Assembly: GCA_020747015.1 (NCBI GenBank)
Contig: JAGTJM010000008.1
Span: 620,001 to 684,000 of the forward strand
Direction of reading: 5' to 3'
Length of the DNA stretch: 64,000 nucleotides
Source: Pyrenochaeta sp. MPI-SDFR-AT-0127
Taxonomy: Eukaryota > Ascomycota > Dothideomycetes > Pleosporales > Cucurbitariaceae
Position 1 is the stretch's first letter. Every line of letters starts with the position of its first letter. A program made the position numbers and the translations under genes. Of this stretch, positions 1-12,300 are shown one piece after another. Under the pieces are notes generated by a model. That model ran no database searches and was not told the origin of the DNA. It saw only the letters and a program-made list of their open reading frames with translations.

Positions 1-3000
1 TTCACAACGACTAGCCGCAGATTAGCATGGATCATGACAAGATACAAAACACCAACCTTCGCCATTTGACAAAAGCCCAATGTCAGCCAAAATCCGACCA
101 TACAGCTTCGCTACCGAGGTTTTTCCAGTACCAGGGGAGCCAATCAAGCAGCGATTGAGTGAATATTGGACAATAGGCTTCTCCTGCAGCTCTCGCTCGT
201 AGTTGACCTGTAGTCCATCTACAAGAGAAGTCACAGACTGTTTGACCGAGGGTAATCCAATAAGCTTTTGAAGCTTCATCATTGCAGCGTTGTTTATGAG
301 TACCGACGCTGGTTCTGGGCCAATCATGTCCTCTTTTGTAAGAATGTTATCATCCGGTATCGTCCCAGCGCGCCTTTCTTTACGAAGTCGCTTGGCTTGA
401 CGCTCTGCGATCTGCGAAATTTTGTTTTGGACCTCTCGAGCATTACCGAAACCATCGCATCCTCGCCCTCTGCCTATGCGGCGAGCTACGATTCGGACGT
501 ACAGGCCTGACATGCCGTCGTCAATTTTTATCCTTCCCTGGTATTTCGAGTTGACATAGTGACAAAATATGTGTTGCAACTCTTGATCGTTATAGTCCTC
601 GAATTCCATTCGGATCGGAATGCGGCTTGGTATTCCAGGATTGTGTGCGAAGAACGCCTCCATCTGCTTGTGATAACCTGCTAATACAAAAACAACCTTT
701 CCAGTTAGGTTTTCAATTTCAGCAAGCAGGTAGTCGAGGACTGCCTTGCCGCCGTAACTGTTTCCGGAAACCAATTGATAGGCTTCATCGATGAAGAACA
801 CGCCACCGCCTTCTTCTAGGATCTTGTCGATGTGAGCTTTGCAAGCAGAAACTCCATCGTTTGCAAGGGATGATCCAGAACTCTCAAAGAAGTGGTCACC
901 AGGCAGCGCACCGACCTCGACCAAAAATTTAGCATAAAGCCGAGCGACAGTAGTTTTCCCTATAAGAAGTGAGCACAGCAACATGTAGAGAGTGCATCAG
1001 CGTCACCTGTTCCAGGGTTACCTAAAAGAGCGGCCCCGAACCGCTCTCCTTTCAGTGTTACTTGCTGGCGAACCATGACATCAATCTTGGCTTTGATAGC
1101 AAGGAATTGCTGCTTGACCGATTCCAGTCCTAGTAGTGTTTAGTATCTGCATTAATATCTTCAGGATCTGAACCAACCTATCATGGCCATGAGCAAGTCC
1201 AATGCTTCATTCTCGGCACCTTCAAACTGCTGTTGCCACTCCCAATCTTCCCTAGCTTCGCTTTTGTCTGAACCATCCTGGGTGTCTTTCTGGCCAGCAG
1301 TAACATCTGGCTGACTCGTAGCGCTCTCATTAGAGATGGTAGAAAATTCTTGTACCTCACCCTCGTTGTTGGGCGCTTCTTTACCCGATGTCGCGGGTGT
1401 CGTCTTTGGAACAGAGCTGGGCATTGGCTGCTTTGCAAAGCTTTTGGCCTTAGCTTTCAGATTTGAGAGATCCTGCTTTTTTTGCGCTAACGCCTGATGG
1501 CGGTCTTTCTCATCGGCTTCATCCTTCATGATGCGCTGTTGGTGCCGAATCTCATCCTCAATCTCCGCGAGTCTCAAAGCGTATATTTGTTGCTTAGCTT
1601 GGCGCTCTTGGTCTAGTTTGTAATCCCGTTGACGCTTCTTCTCTTTGGCAAGTACTTCAGCTGCGCACTTTCGGCAGTTTGCAGCAGCTATATCGTGACA
1701 TTTCCGGCTGATCTCGTGGTCTTGGGGACATTTCGTGACAACAATGGCTTTGCAATTCATCTTGGAATGATCCTGCAACTGATGGCACCGATGAGGGCAT
1801 ATATGAAGGCCACAGTTGAGCATTGTGCCACTGTGATCATTAGTGATCGAATAGTAGTATCTTTTGAACAACTCACCATGGCTCAGAGCAACCTCCGTCA
1901 GGACACACCGAATCAAATTGCTCCGCTTCAGTCAACAGCGTTTTCCTGTCCGGGTGCTTCTCACATTTCACCGGGAAACCGTCGTAAACATGACCGTTTC
2001 TCTTCAGTTGGTCCATTAGTGGAATCCAGACCTCTTTGCCCTTGCGACTGTTCGTGAAAGTGTTCGCATTTCCAATCAAGATAAGAGCATTCCGTGCTCG
2101 CGATAGAAGAACATTCACACGTTGAGGGGCGGCCATGAAGCCGATATCACCCTCATTGTTACTTCGAGTTAAGCACGCGATGACGATGTCGCTTTCTTCA
2201 CCCTGGTAGTTATCTGGCGGACTGTCAGCACATCTTAACACTGGAGTTCTCACAATTGATGGGAGCCATATGCCATAATGACATTCAGCCATATATACGT
2301 GGCTGTGTCTTCGCCCGATATTAATAAGATGATATACGTTCAATTATTGTGGAAAGCGAAAATTGCTTACCGATGGTAGATATGCGGATCTTGCGCTTCG
2401 AAATATTCGCACCAGCAGCGGTTAGTAGGCCTGCTCGAATCAATTCGTGAGAGTCTAGATCGTTAAGAACTGGATCGTTCTCCTTCGATAAGGTGTCTCG
2501 CAAAAGGGACAATTGACCCAAGTACGGCGTCAAGATCACAATGTCGTCCGTGCCGTATCTCTGTTGGCCAAGATACCGAACACACTTCAAAACCATCTCA
2601 GCTTCGTACACATTCTCCTTGCTGGATTTGGCCCCTTCATCCCGTCGATCAGATAACCGGTTTGCATTGAGCTCTGGTTTGGTATGTGATGCAAAGATGA
2701 CATTATCCTGGAAGCCACGAAGCGAAGGCCTTCCCTTGGTCTTTTCGGCGTCCTCCAATTCGGGATATGTGAGGGATCTGACAAGCGTGGATATTTCGGG
2801 GCGCATCCGGTGCTGTTTATTGAGTGTAGTATGTGGAACGCCACCTAGCACGAGTCTTTCGAACAGTGAAATGTTGAGGTCGTAACCATCGCCTTTCTCT
2901 GCCGTCAAAGAATAGTTATTGACTTTAGGTCGCAGCTGCTTGTGGTCGCCGATAAGCACAAGCTGCTTTGTATCCAGTCCCATCGCGGTCAGTATGTGAC

Positions 3001-5395
3001 TCTCAAGGATTTCGCCCGCTTCTTCAACTAGTATAATTCCAGGCGAAACTTTCCGAATATCTTCAGTATATTTAGCAGCTGCAGTCGTAGTGCACCCGAT
3101 GATGCGCTTCTGGCTCAGTATATGACATTGCCTTTCATGAAACAGCTTTTCTACTTGAGCACGGCAGGCGTTGTACTTGTTGGCCAGCGTACTTATCTCA
3201 GCGACCCGTTCTTGAAGAATTTCTTTGAACCATAGATTTCGGAGTATAGTTCGAGTTTCTGGAGTAGTCCTCCAGACGTTCTGGTGATCTTGCATAGCAT
3301 TAGCGTTGAACAGACCTGCATTTTCACCATTCCACCATCTCTTTATAAGGTAGCACTTGTCGACTAATTTGTTCTTCTTGCCGACAAGCTTCATACCGTC
3401 ATTGCTTTGTGGAACAACGAAAGCGTCAAAATAGTCTGAATCGTCTGAGAACTCAAGATAGTCTAGAACCGCTTGAGCATCGGTACCAGCACGCATCAAT
3501 GTCACCATTTTTTTCATCAGTGCATCATGGTAAGCTTCTTCTTGTTGTTTCTGTTCCTGAATCATGGCAAATGTTTGACCACTCATCTTGTAGTTGTTCG
3601 GCTGCTCTGATATACATAAAGCCCGAGTGCGAGAATCGGACTTTTGGCCAAGTCGAACGATCGAGCTAGCTGGTATACCGGCATCTTGTATGTCGATGAG
3701 ATATTGATCGAGGGCATGATTGGTGTAAGTCAGGACTAGGATTTTTTCATTTGTATGGTCGTGCAAGATCTTAGCAATGAGCCCGCCGATAAATGACTTC
3801 CCAGTACCTAGTAGACTTAGCATCAGGTATTGCTCAGTGATGGGTGGATAGATTATCAAATATTATATCAAGTTGCGTTTTGAAGCCTTCGTTTTAACGG
3901 GAAAAAGCTACCAAAAGAAACGAATCATACCAGGTGGTCCTTGAATGAGGCTGACTTTGTTTGCTAAGCCGGTGAGCAGCGAACTTGATTGCGCAATGTC
4001 CAGTTCAATAGATCGAACAGTTCCAACAATATCTTTAAGATCGTTTTTCCATCCGTCGTGGATCGCGTTAATAACAGCTTCAGGTTGGATACCAGATAGG
4101 GCTTTGGTAGACTCGAGTGTGAAATTCAAGAGTTGGTCTATCATTGGAAGCTCGGTCATCGACTGCAGGCATTTAAGGATAGGCTCATAGGCAAATACAG
4201 CAGTATCCACTTGAACAAAGCTAAGGTCTGACATTGTTTTCCAGGTGGTTAGTACCTTACCGAGTGAGCTTGTATCAGCCAGACGAAGGACGATGATGGA
4301 AGGCTCTTGAGCAAGAAGATCTTCATCTCGATCCACGCTTGCGAAAGCAACAATGTTGTCGTGGCTGACTAGACATCCAAGAGATTGGTGCTTCATCAGA
4401 TTCTTGTTTTCAGAAACATACTTCTTGCGGATAGCAACGCCCTTGATCTGGTGTAATTGGGGAATATCTTTCGTACATTGGAACTTCAGTGAGCATGGCT
4501 TGCGCCTGTTCTGAGGTCCACAATCGATGCCAGCAAATTGTAAGTGCCCAAGGACTACTTTGCGGCGCCCTTTCTTCTGGCCCGTAGCAATCTGGTAGTC
4601 GCTCCGCAGCTCGCCCACCATATCCTCACGGAGAAGACGGAACTGATTGCCAAGATGCGCCATTCCGCGTTTTTCGGGCTCCTCAATTGACTTGATGGCA
4701 TCCGCCCGCCTGTAGTATGGAGTTTCGGTAGATGCAAATTCGTCTGGCGTCGGCAAAATCTTGATACTGCAGTAATCGGCATGATCGTTATCGTGTCGAC
4801 CACCTGGGCCATCAGCGGAATCGCTTGCTCTGCTATCCAGGAGGTGTTTGATCTTGTGCCCTATGTTTCGAATATTTAGAGAATCCGAGTTGATAAGCGA
4901 TTGGTTCTGATTGATCCGCTCTGCGACAGTTCGCACATCCGGGATCTCTTCTGAGCGAATGTATAAGACTTCAAGCAGCAGCAACGCGAATGCGTGCGTA
5001 CCCTTTGGAGTGAGAATACGCGCATTATGAGCTTCGAAGAACGAGTTCCAAAAAGTAGGTGGTTGTATAATTTGCTCAAGGATGCGATGCAGAAATTGGC
5101 CGCCGTATAGCTGCTTGAGAGATGGATGGGAAAGATAATGAAGGACGGAAGTCGCTGGTCCATTGAGGAAGTCTATATCACGTGAAAAGCGAAATGACTT
5201 GGCGACAGCGCTCAATCCAGCAGGAGCCGCATTCAAGCACTCCACACACTTCGACACATCATCTTGAGCACATAACGCCTCTAGAAATCGGAATCCATCT
5301 GCTGTAGTCTTGAGTTCACGATGACCGTGGATGACACCATTGAACAATTTCGCTAGCCCTACGGCTCGCTTCGCAATGGCCTCTGGATCAGCCAT
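1..5395 (-). CDS. ZNFX1-like helicase with NFX1 zinc fingers and CbxX AAA+ modules (partial)
   Basis: Inferred exons are 5395-3931, 3807-2371, 2213-1877, 1830-1178, 1129-1007 and 959-57; a donor at 56 shows the gene runs off the left edge. About 1,640 residues are visible. The N-terminal ~485 residues are an unassigned helical region. A UPF1-like superfamily 1 helicase follows: Walker A GPPGTGKS (split by intron 3808-3930), motif II VEEAGE, motif III GDHKQL and the late motif DNYQGEESD rebuilt across intron 2214-2370. NFX1-type Cys/His fingers follow (splicing out 1831-1876 rebuilds CSEPCG), then a Lys/Glu-rich coiled coil. Next comes a CbxX/CfxQ AAA+ ATPase (GNPGTGKTT rebuilt across 960-1006, Walker B FFIDEAY) and a second Walker A, GSPGTGKTS, near the edge. 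The family includes animal ZNFX1 and fission-yeast Hrr1, linked to small-RNA and RNA-surveillance work; the role here is inferred. The start is the first ATG of the long first exon. Confidence 0.85.
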
Positions 5396-5829
5396 ATTTC
5401 AGAGTTGAAGCTTTGGTCGGTAAAAGGATGTGTACAAATAAATCAAACTTCGGTTTTAACGTGCTCGGTTCGTCGAAGTGTCCACGGCCTTTTAAGTCCT
5501 TTTGAAGAGCAGGGAGAGAGTAGCACAACGCTCCAGGTTTTGCACGACGCTTCTCAGATAATGGGCTGTGTAAATGATTGGGACACAGTCGCAGTCCCCT
5601 GTGCGGCAATACGTATATCGTTTTCTACCTGCATACACCGGTGGAATGTGAACGAATTGAGGCCTACCAGATCCGCTTTGTGCGACCTGCACGTTCACCC
5701 CACGCCACAACCGGTGAGCCTTGTTAAGGCATCAACATATACTTAAAGGTGCCATCCCTTACCTAGTTCAATCTCTCATAAGTCGTGCCTCATTTGAAAC
5801 CATCTCTTCTTAATTTAGTCCCAGTCGCA
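5396..5829. other. Divergent intergenic region
   Basis: These 434 bases separate the start codons of the minus-strand helicase and the plus-strand gene at 5830, so they must contain both promoters. I see no convincing coding sequence and no clear repeat. A GTG in frame at 5785 lengthens the open frame of the right-hand gene, but it is not a plausible eukaryotic start. Confidence 0.6.
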
Positions 5830-7325
5830 ATGTCTTTGATGCCATCGTCCTCAGGCACCAGTCGAGGTGGCTTCGCTCCACGACGAGGCCGTGGGGGAGT
5901 TACTCGTCCGTTTGCAAAGCCTCGAGTTCCTGTGAAGCTTGATACCAAAATGCACCCACTTGGACAGTTGTTGCAGACATACCATGCCTCAGACCTGACC
6001 GCTGGTCCAAAGGATTTGCTCCTCCAAGCATCAATTACCGGCTGTGAATATGTTGCATCCTATAATTGGTTATGCGAGGAGACTCCTACGGTGATTATCC
6101 CTGGTAGGTATCTCAGATTGAGTGCCCGCATATGAATTGACGCGATCCAGGCAAGCCGCCTCAGTGGACTCCTCCGCAAGTTCCTCAGCGCTTGAAAGAA
6201 GACGATGGACAATACTTCCGAGATCCAAACGCTGCGAAGTATCCTGCTCACCCTATAGCACCCGTCGTACATGCTGTATTGGACGCCAATCCTGATTTCC
6301 GAACTGAAGACATTGACCTTTTCGCTTGCGGAAGCACGCTAGGCAACCTGCTTCGCTTCGTTCGCGGTGAAAACAAAGCGTTTCGGTTCAATGTTGAGAT
6401 AATTGGCGAAACCGTCTTCCTCATCCGTAAGGAGAATGACCCCAAAGAGCTCATTCAGGACGTGAGAGGCTTCGGACACACCTTTCCGGAAGCATACACA
6501 ACTTGGGAGAAAGATGTCAAGGGTTCTGAGACACATCAGCGGATAGTGCAATATGAGTTTGGGCACCTCAAGTGTGTTGTGCGCTTTGAGAGCGATGGCT
6601 ATATCAAAGAGACTTCTACCAGCAGTCGCACGTCCCCATCTAAGAGCTCCAGCAAGGCGAAAGAAGACGACCTACTTCAAGCCTTCCAGAACTCAGCTAT
6701 CAGCCAACCGATCCACGCAACAAGCTCTAGTAATGAAGCCATAGTCATTAAGCGTGGCGGCTCAAAGGTCCCCCAACACTCCATCTTTGACCTCAAGACC
6801 CGCTCGGGCAGATACAACAGAGAGATTGACATGAACGACATCTATCCGCTACTATGGATCAAGCAGATCCCAAATTTCATCATCGCCTATCACGACGGTA
6901 GAGGCATGTTTCACGACATCAGAGTGCAAGACGTCAAGAAAGATGTCCAAATCTGGGCGAGGAACAACGCCAATGCGATTCATCGCCTTTCCACACTCCT
7001 CCACAAAATCATCGAAATCACGAAAAATGATGAGAAAGGTCTGCTAGAAGTGCACTTCTCCGGCGAAGGTGGCCTGGAAATTTGGAGCCAGCACGGAGAG
7101 GGCGTACACGCTTTGCCAGCTGAGTTGATGAAGAAGTGGGCGGGCAATGCAACAGTCCTTGAATCTACAGGTTGCGGTGCGTCGGAGAATGACGGCAAGG
7201 ATGAAAAGCATGGTGCCGGACACGATTCTGATCGTGGCTGGAAGGCTGACTGGGACGATGAGGATCCAGATTACACTGCGTGCACTGCAGAAGATTGTGG
7301 GTATTGCGGAAAGTGCACGTACTAA
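5830..7325 (+). CDS. Conserved fungal protein, often labelled geranylgeranyl pyrophosphate synthetase
   Basis: Two exons, 5830-6103 and 6151-7325, encode about 482 residues; the 47-base intron has a GTAGGT donor and CCAG acceptor. The start is the first ATG in frame. Residues 1-40 are rich in Arg, Gly and Ser, with an RRGRGG patch typical of RNA-binding tails. The core holds a strongly patterned segment (YFRDPNAAKYP, then ACGSTLGNLLRFVR, then GFGHTFPEAYTTWE) that I recall from Pezizomycotina proteins annotated as geranylgeranyl pyrophosphate synthetase. I find no DDxxD motif of prenyl synthases, so that label looks like propagated error. The C-terminus is acidic and ends in a small Cys cluster, ending CGYCGKCTY. 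The true function is unknown to me. Confidence 0.75.
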
Positions 7326-7400
7326 GTATTCACGCCCAGCAACGGACTTATTTCCTTGCGTAAAGTTTTCAAAGTAACGACTCTGCTGGTCTCAAAATAA

Positions 7401-8466
7401 TTAGGTCAAAATTGATTTTAGTGGTTCAGCCCTATGTCTCAGTATGTTTGACGCTCTATGCCCCGCCGTCCCTCCATAGTTAAGTAGCACAAGTCCATTA
7501 CAATAACTCCCCGCCCGACTCGCAAGATACAGCACCGTGCCGCCCATTTCTTCTTCGCCACCGAATCGGCGTGCGGGGACATAAAACTTGTCGCTTGCTT
7601 TCTCCTTACCCAAGTCTCGTCCGGAAACAAGCGGATCCGCCATTTCAGATGGAAAACCTACATTGACTTGTTAGTTCAAAACCAACTTAAGGCGAAATCT
7701 GATGATGATGAAGAGCACGACGTAGGCGTAGACAACTTACAGCCCGGCGCGAGAACGCTAACGCGAATCTCGTACGGAGTTAGGTTCGTACTGGCATGCT
7801 TCACAAGATGAATGATTGCAGCTTTACTACCAGATTATGCAGGGGGCACTGTTGGGTCCCTCAGCAGTCCGCCAACGCTACTCGTCACAATGACTTGACT
7901 TTGGATACTGGGCACGTCGCTACCCTCTTTCAGCGGCGCCCCAAACCCGCCCTTCACCGCGGCCTTGTTGCCAGCATCGAGCAGCTCGACAAAAGCAAGG
8001 ATGGTAAAGTATGTCGCTGTGGTGTTGACGTGGAATGTATTGGTAAACTCTTCCATATCTGTGTCTTCAAACATGGTCTTCCTTGTTTCTTGGATACTAA
8101 TGCCCGAAGCGAAGGAGGCAAGTGGACCTACAATATCAGAATTTGCGACAAGAAGATTGACATGGCCTGCATCTTTGGTGACGTGGTCTACGGCAGACTG
8201 AAGCGATTCCTTCGATGTGATGTCGCACTGAATAGGGATAATTCCTTTGTGCTGTTCTGCTGCGGCATCAAGCGCACTTTTCCGGCGTCCTAGGATATAC
8301 ACTTTTGATGCGCCGCCAGACACCAAGGCTTTGGCGATCATCAAACCAATGCTTACACTTGTGATTAGTTTATTGAAGGTTATACAGTTTGGATTGCATA
8401 TTGAAAGAGCACTGACCTGTACCAGGCCACCATACCATCAACTCGAAAGTAATCCTCAGTACCCAT
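7401..8466 (-). pseudogene. Short-chain dehydrogenase/reductase (SDR) pseudogene
   Basis: The order of a classical SDR is recognisable: an N-terminal RVDGMVA segment at about 8466-8420, IGLMIAKAL at about 8350, the NNAG-like ANSDIVGP, the catalytic serine in VTSSVGG, the post-catalytic SGSKAAIIHLVKH, and after an intron (about 7660-7745) FPSEMADPLVS and the end motif GTVLYLASRAGSY. Two core elements are broken. The reading frame meets TAA at 7835-7837, exactly where the Tyr of the YxxxK motif belongs (SGSK follows directly). The cofactor loop TGxxxGIG is lost: around 8345-8425 the genomic sequence has bases missing relative to the expected LVTGG run, and no splice choice restores it. The C-terminal tail also departs from the usual NDGG ending. 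I infer a recently inactivated gene; a sequencing error could explain one lesion but hardly both. Confidence 0.75.
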
Positions 8467-9302
8467 AGCTGTATTAACCCTGAAGAAATTACTCATGTAG
8501 CATCTCTTCCCATGAACAGAAATCGATATGCATCCTATAGGCAGTACTACATCTCTACTCAAGTACGCCTAGCACCGCCAAGATCCTCTGTCAGACCCCA
8601 CATATCGCACGAAACGCAGGAACGCGCACGTCTAAAAACTATCACCTCATTTTTACGACACAAGTTAATACCAGAAGAGGGGATGCTCGATGTGGGACTG
8701 GTATGAATGCATAAAAGACGGTCGATCGCCATTAACCCCGCAAACCCCGTAAGGCAGGTTCACAACACGGTATCTGCTTACGAATAGTAGACTAGCCACA
8801 GACGAAGCACGGCAGAAACGCACCCTTAGTGTAGAATGAGAGAAAATGAAATAGAATGCGTTTAAGTAGGCAGGATAAGATTAAATTCGCCTAGTAGCGA
8901 GACCGTTCATCTATCTCCACACAAATGTGCGAGATAAGAACGCTACTCAAGTCCACCTATTATAGAGCTTTGCTGTCTATCTGCTTCGCTGCTTCCCAGC
9001 GAGCTAAAAGAAATCCGTCGATGGGTCAACAGTAGATACTATGAGGGTATACCCTTGTCCCGAGCCATGCTTCCCTCTATGATCCATCCTAAAAGCATCA
9101 GAAAGCGCCAGGAAATGTAATTACAGACTGCGTGATGTGCAGCACCCCAGTTCTTGCCGTGTTTGTATGCTCGAAGGCGTTTTCCCAGAACGCCAGAATG
9201 ATTATGAGCGCCAACGTCGAAATGCTTTCCCTTCTCTTTCCCCATGCGATATGCATTGTCTATATCTAAGTGTACTCTCGTCTTGATGTCGCACAACCAT
9301 GT
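8467..9302. other. Gene-free stretch upstream of the SDR pseudogene
   Basis: About 840 bases with only short open frames on either strand and no recognisable protein. It contains the former promoter of the SDR pseudogene and the 3' flank of the hybrid kinase at 9303. I see nothing specific in it. Confidence 0.5.
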
Positions 9303-12300
9303 TCAAACCCCATAAGGCTGCTGCGCCGGTCCAGTAGGGACTGCCAAACTCACTGCACCACCAATCAGGCTCGATGGATACTTTTCTGCCAACTCTTCAA
9401 TCTTGGGGATCAATTCGCCAATTCTAAATGGCTTGCTGACCACATCGTCCATTCCTGCAGCGAGCAGTGTGGCGATCTGTTCACTTCTCGCGTTCGCCGT
9501 GACGGCGATGATAGGCACGTGGCCTCTCAACATGCCCTTTCTCTCAAGGTCTCGGATCGCGCTGGTACATTGCAGACCATCCATGACAGGCATCTCTTTA
9601 TCCATAAGAACAACACCGAGCTCGATTGCATCGGGGGCAGTATCCTTCCAGTAGGTGGAGGCTTTCAGGTATTCGAGAGCTTCGCCGCCATGGTTGGCAA
9701 CTTTAGTGGTTATACCATGGTTTTGAAGTTGGCGCTGAAGGACCTTTTGGTTCACTATGAATTGTGTCAGTATGTTCGGTGGGGCGAACACGCGATTTTT
9801 AACATACCGAGATTATCCTCAACAATCAACACCTTGAGCTCCACCTTCTTAGGCTTGGGTTTCGAAACCACACTGTTCTTGCTAGGCATAGCTGCAAAAT
9901 CTTTGATCTTGGGCGCAACATGCGGGTTCAGGGGTCTGTCTTTTGCATTTGATGGCTTGCGTGCCACTGACAACGCAGTACTCTCGATCGCATCTTTCGG
10001 CTCACTACTTCTCCGACACTTGACGTAGAAAGCAAAGGTACTTCCTTTACCTGCCTCGGAGGAGACACCGATCTCACCGCCTTGCAACTCGGTCAATTCA
10101 CGGGAGATGAAGAGGCCGAGACCTGATCCACCATATTGGACGTGTGTGCGCGGACTGGCTTGAGAAAATCGCTGGAAAAGAAGCTTCTTCTCTTCAGGAG
10201 TGAGCCCCCTGCCGGTGTCTCGCACCGCAAACTCTAAGAAGATTTCTTCTCCATCACCCCAATCAGGACCGAAAGTTTGATCTATTCGTTTGGCTCGCAT
10301 CGGGAAATAGCTCACGGTGGGTGCTAAGCTTGCTGATGGTCGCTCACGGGATGCTGACAAGATGACTTCAATAGTTCGGGTCTCTTCTGTGGTGGTGAAT
10401 TTAATAGCATTTGTTGTCAAGTTGATAAGAACCTGTCGCAAGATTAGCATGAATTGGTGAGTGCACGGACGCTACATACCTGTAGGACGCGAGAGGGGTC
10501 TATCTTCACCCAATCGATATTCAGCTTCTTGAACGAATCGGTAAGAACGAACTCCATCTGGATTCCAGCGGTCTGAACCTCTCCCTCAAACATCTTTAAG
10601 GCGCGCTGCACGACTTGAAGAGGTTGTGCATCTACAGGAGTAACCTGAAGGCTATATTAGTGGGTCGACTTGACAAGGGAGATTGAACCATACCATAAGC
10701 ATTGCACTATCAAGCTTCGACAGCGTCAAAACATCATCAACGATCCTCTTCTGATGCTGCGCGCATAACGCAATCGTTTGGGCTGCGTCAATAGAGTCTG
10801 CCACAACACTCGCGTCGATAGTTTGAGACCCAGATGATCTGAAGTCGCCTAGGATAGTCGATATTTCGTCGGCGCATTGCAGGATGGCACTTAAAGGATT
10901 TCGCATCTCGTGGCTTGTTATGTCAATGAAGTTCTCCTGTTGTCTCTTCAGCTCCACTGCTTCCTCCATCTTCCGTTTCTGGAAACCTTCGGCCCACTTC
11001 TGCGGACTAATATTGGTAATGCTTCCGAAGACGCTCTTGAGCATACCATTTTCGTCCTTCTCTGGAAATGCCGAAAACAGAACCCATGTGTCATTCTTGT
11101 TGTGATTCCGGTCTTCCCAAGGCGTCTTGAATCTAAACTCGATATTGATCGCCGCCGCATTTTCGACAAGCCGCTTCCACTGCTCTCGAATTAGGCCTTG
11201 GTCTTCTTCCTTCACATAGTTGACCCATTTGTTCGTCGTCTCTTGCTCTCTTGGTACCCGTGAAATTTCGTACCACGTGTCGTTGCAATACGTTATCTTT
11301 CCGTGGTGATCCGCGATAAAGAGGCCAGCGGGCGAATATTCTGCCATTCGAGTAAACCTTGTTTCGCTCTCTATCGCCTCCTGAGTGCGAGCGGCGAGCT
11401 GTTCAGACAGATTGAACCTGTCTTCTGCGGCGAGCCTCGCTGCTCTTTGACCTCGTCGAATCTCCTCCTCGAACAACACAACAGAGGCCAATGATGTTGC
11501 AAGCTGTCGGCTCAAGAGCGCAACAAAAAGGTTGTAGTCATCGTCGTATGGCCGTCTCGGATTGATGCCCATGACAAGGAATCCTAGTATTGTCTCACCG
11601 GTGGTTGGGTGAATCGGGCAGATGACTACTTCGCGACAAGCGTCTCCAAAGCCGCGCCATTCGAGACCGTCCATCATCTCGTATGGAAGATCTCCAGTCC
11701 CAATGCTTACGACCACAGGTTTATCCGTCTTCATCACTTCTCGGAAAACAGGTCCAAAGCCCTCCTGTCCCTCCTTGAGGTCAATCGACTCAGGTGCCGC
11801 GGGGTGACCCACGGAAACCCCTAGCGAGCCTTCTAAGAAGCAGTGTTTCGCTCCAAGCAGACTACTAGAGTGCAAGGAAGAGGAGTCACTGTCGTTCTCG
11901 TCGTTTACAGAGTACAGCATGACGAATGGAGTATCAAACTCGTTCTCAGTCAATGCTAGCAGTACTTGTTCCCAAAAGCCTTTGATGTCTCGAGCGACGG
12001 CTGTTCGTTCGCCAACTTCCCGAAGAGTCAGCATGCGCCGTTCAGCAATCTTTCTTCTTGTCTTTTCAAAGGCCGGGTTGTATAACCCCATGACAGTTCC
12101 ATCTTCACCGACCATGGGAATGATGGACCATGAAAAGTAACACTCTTCGAGGAAACCGTTGCGTTTCATAAACAAACAGTCATCATCTTTCATGGTGGCC
12201 TGACCCGTCGTGCGTGCGTTCGCAAACACATCCTTGACGTCATCCCAGATCTCTGCCCATGCAACCTTGTAGCTCTGGCCCATCAGCCCAGGGTGCTTTT

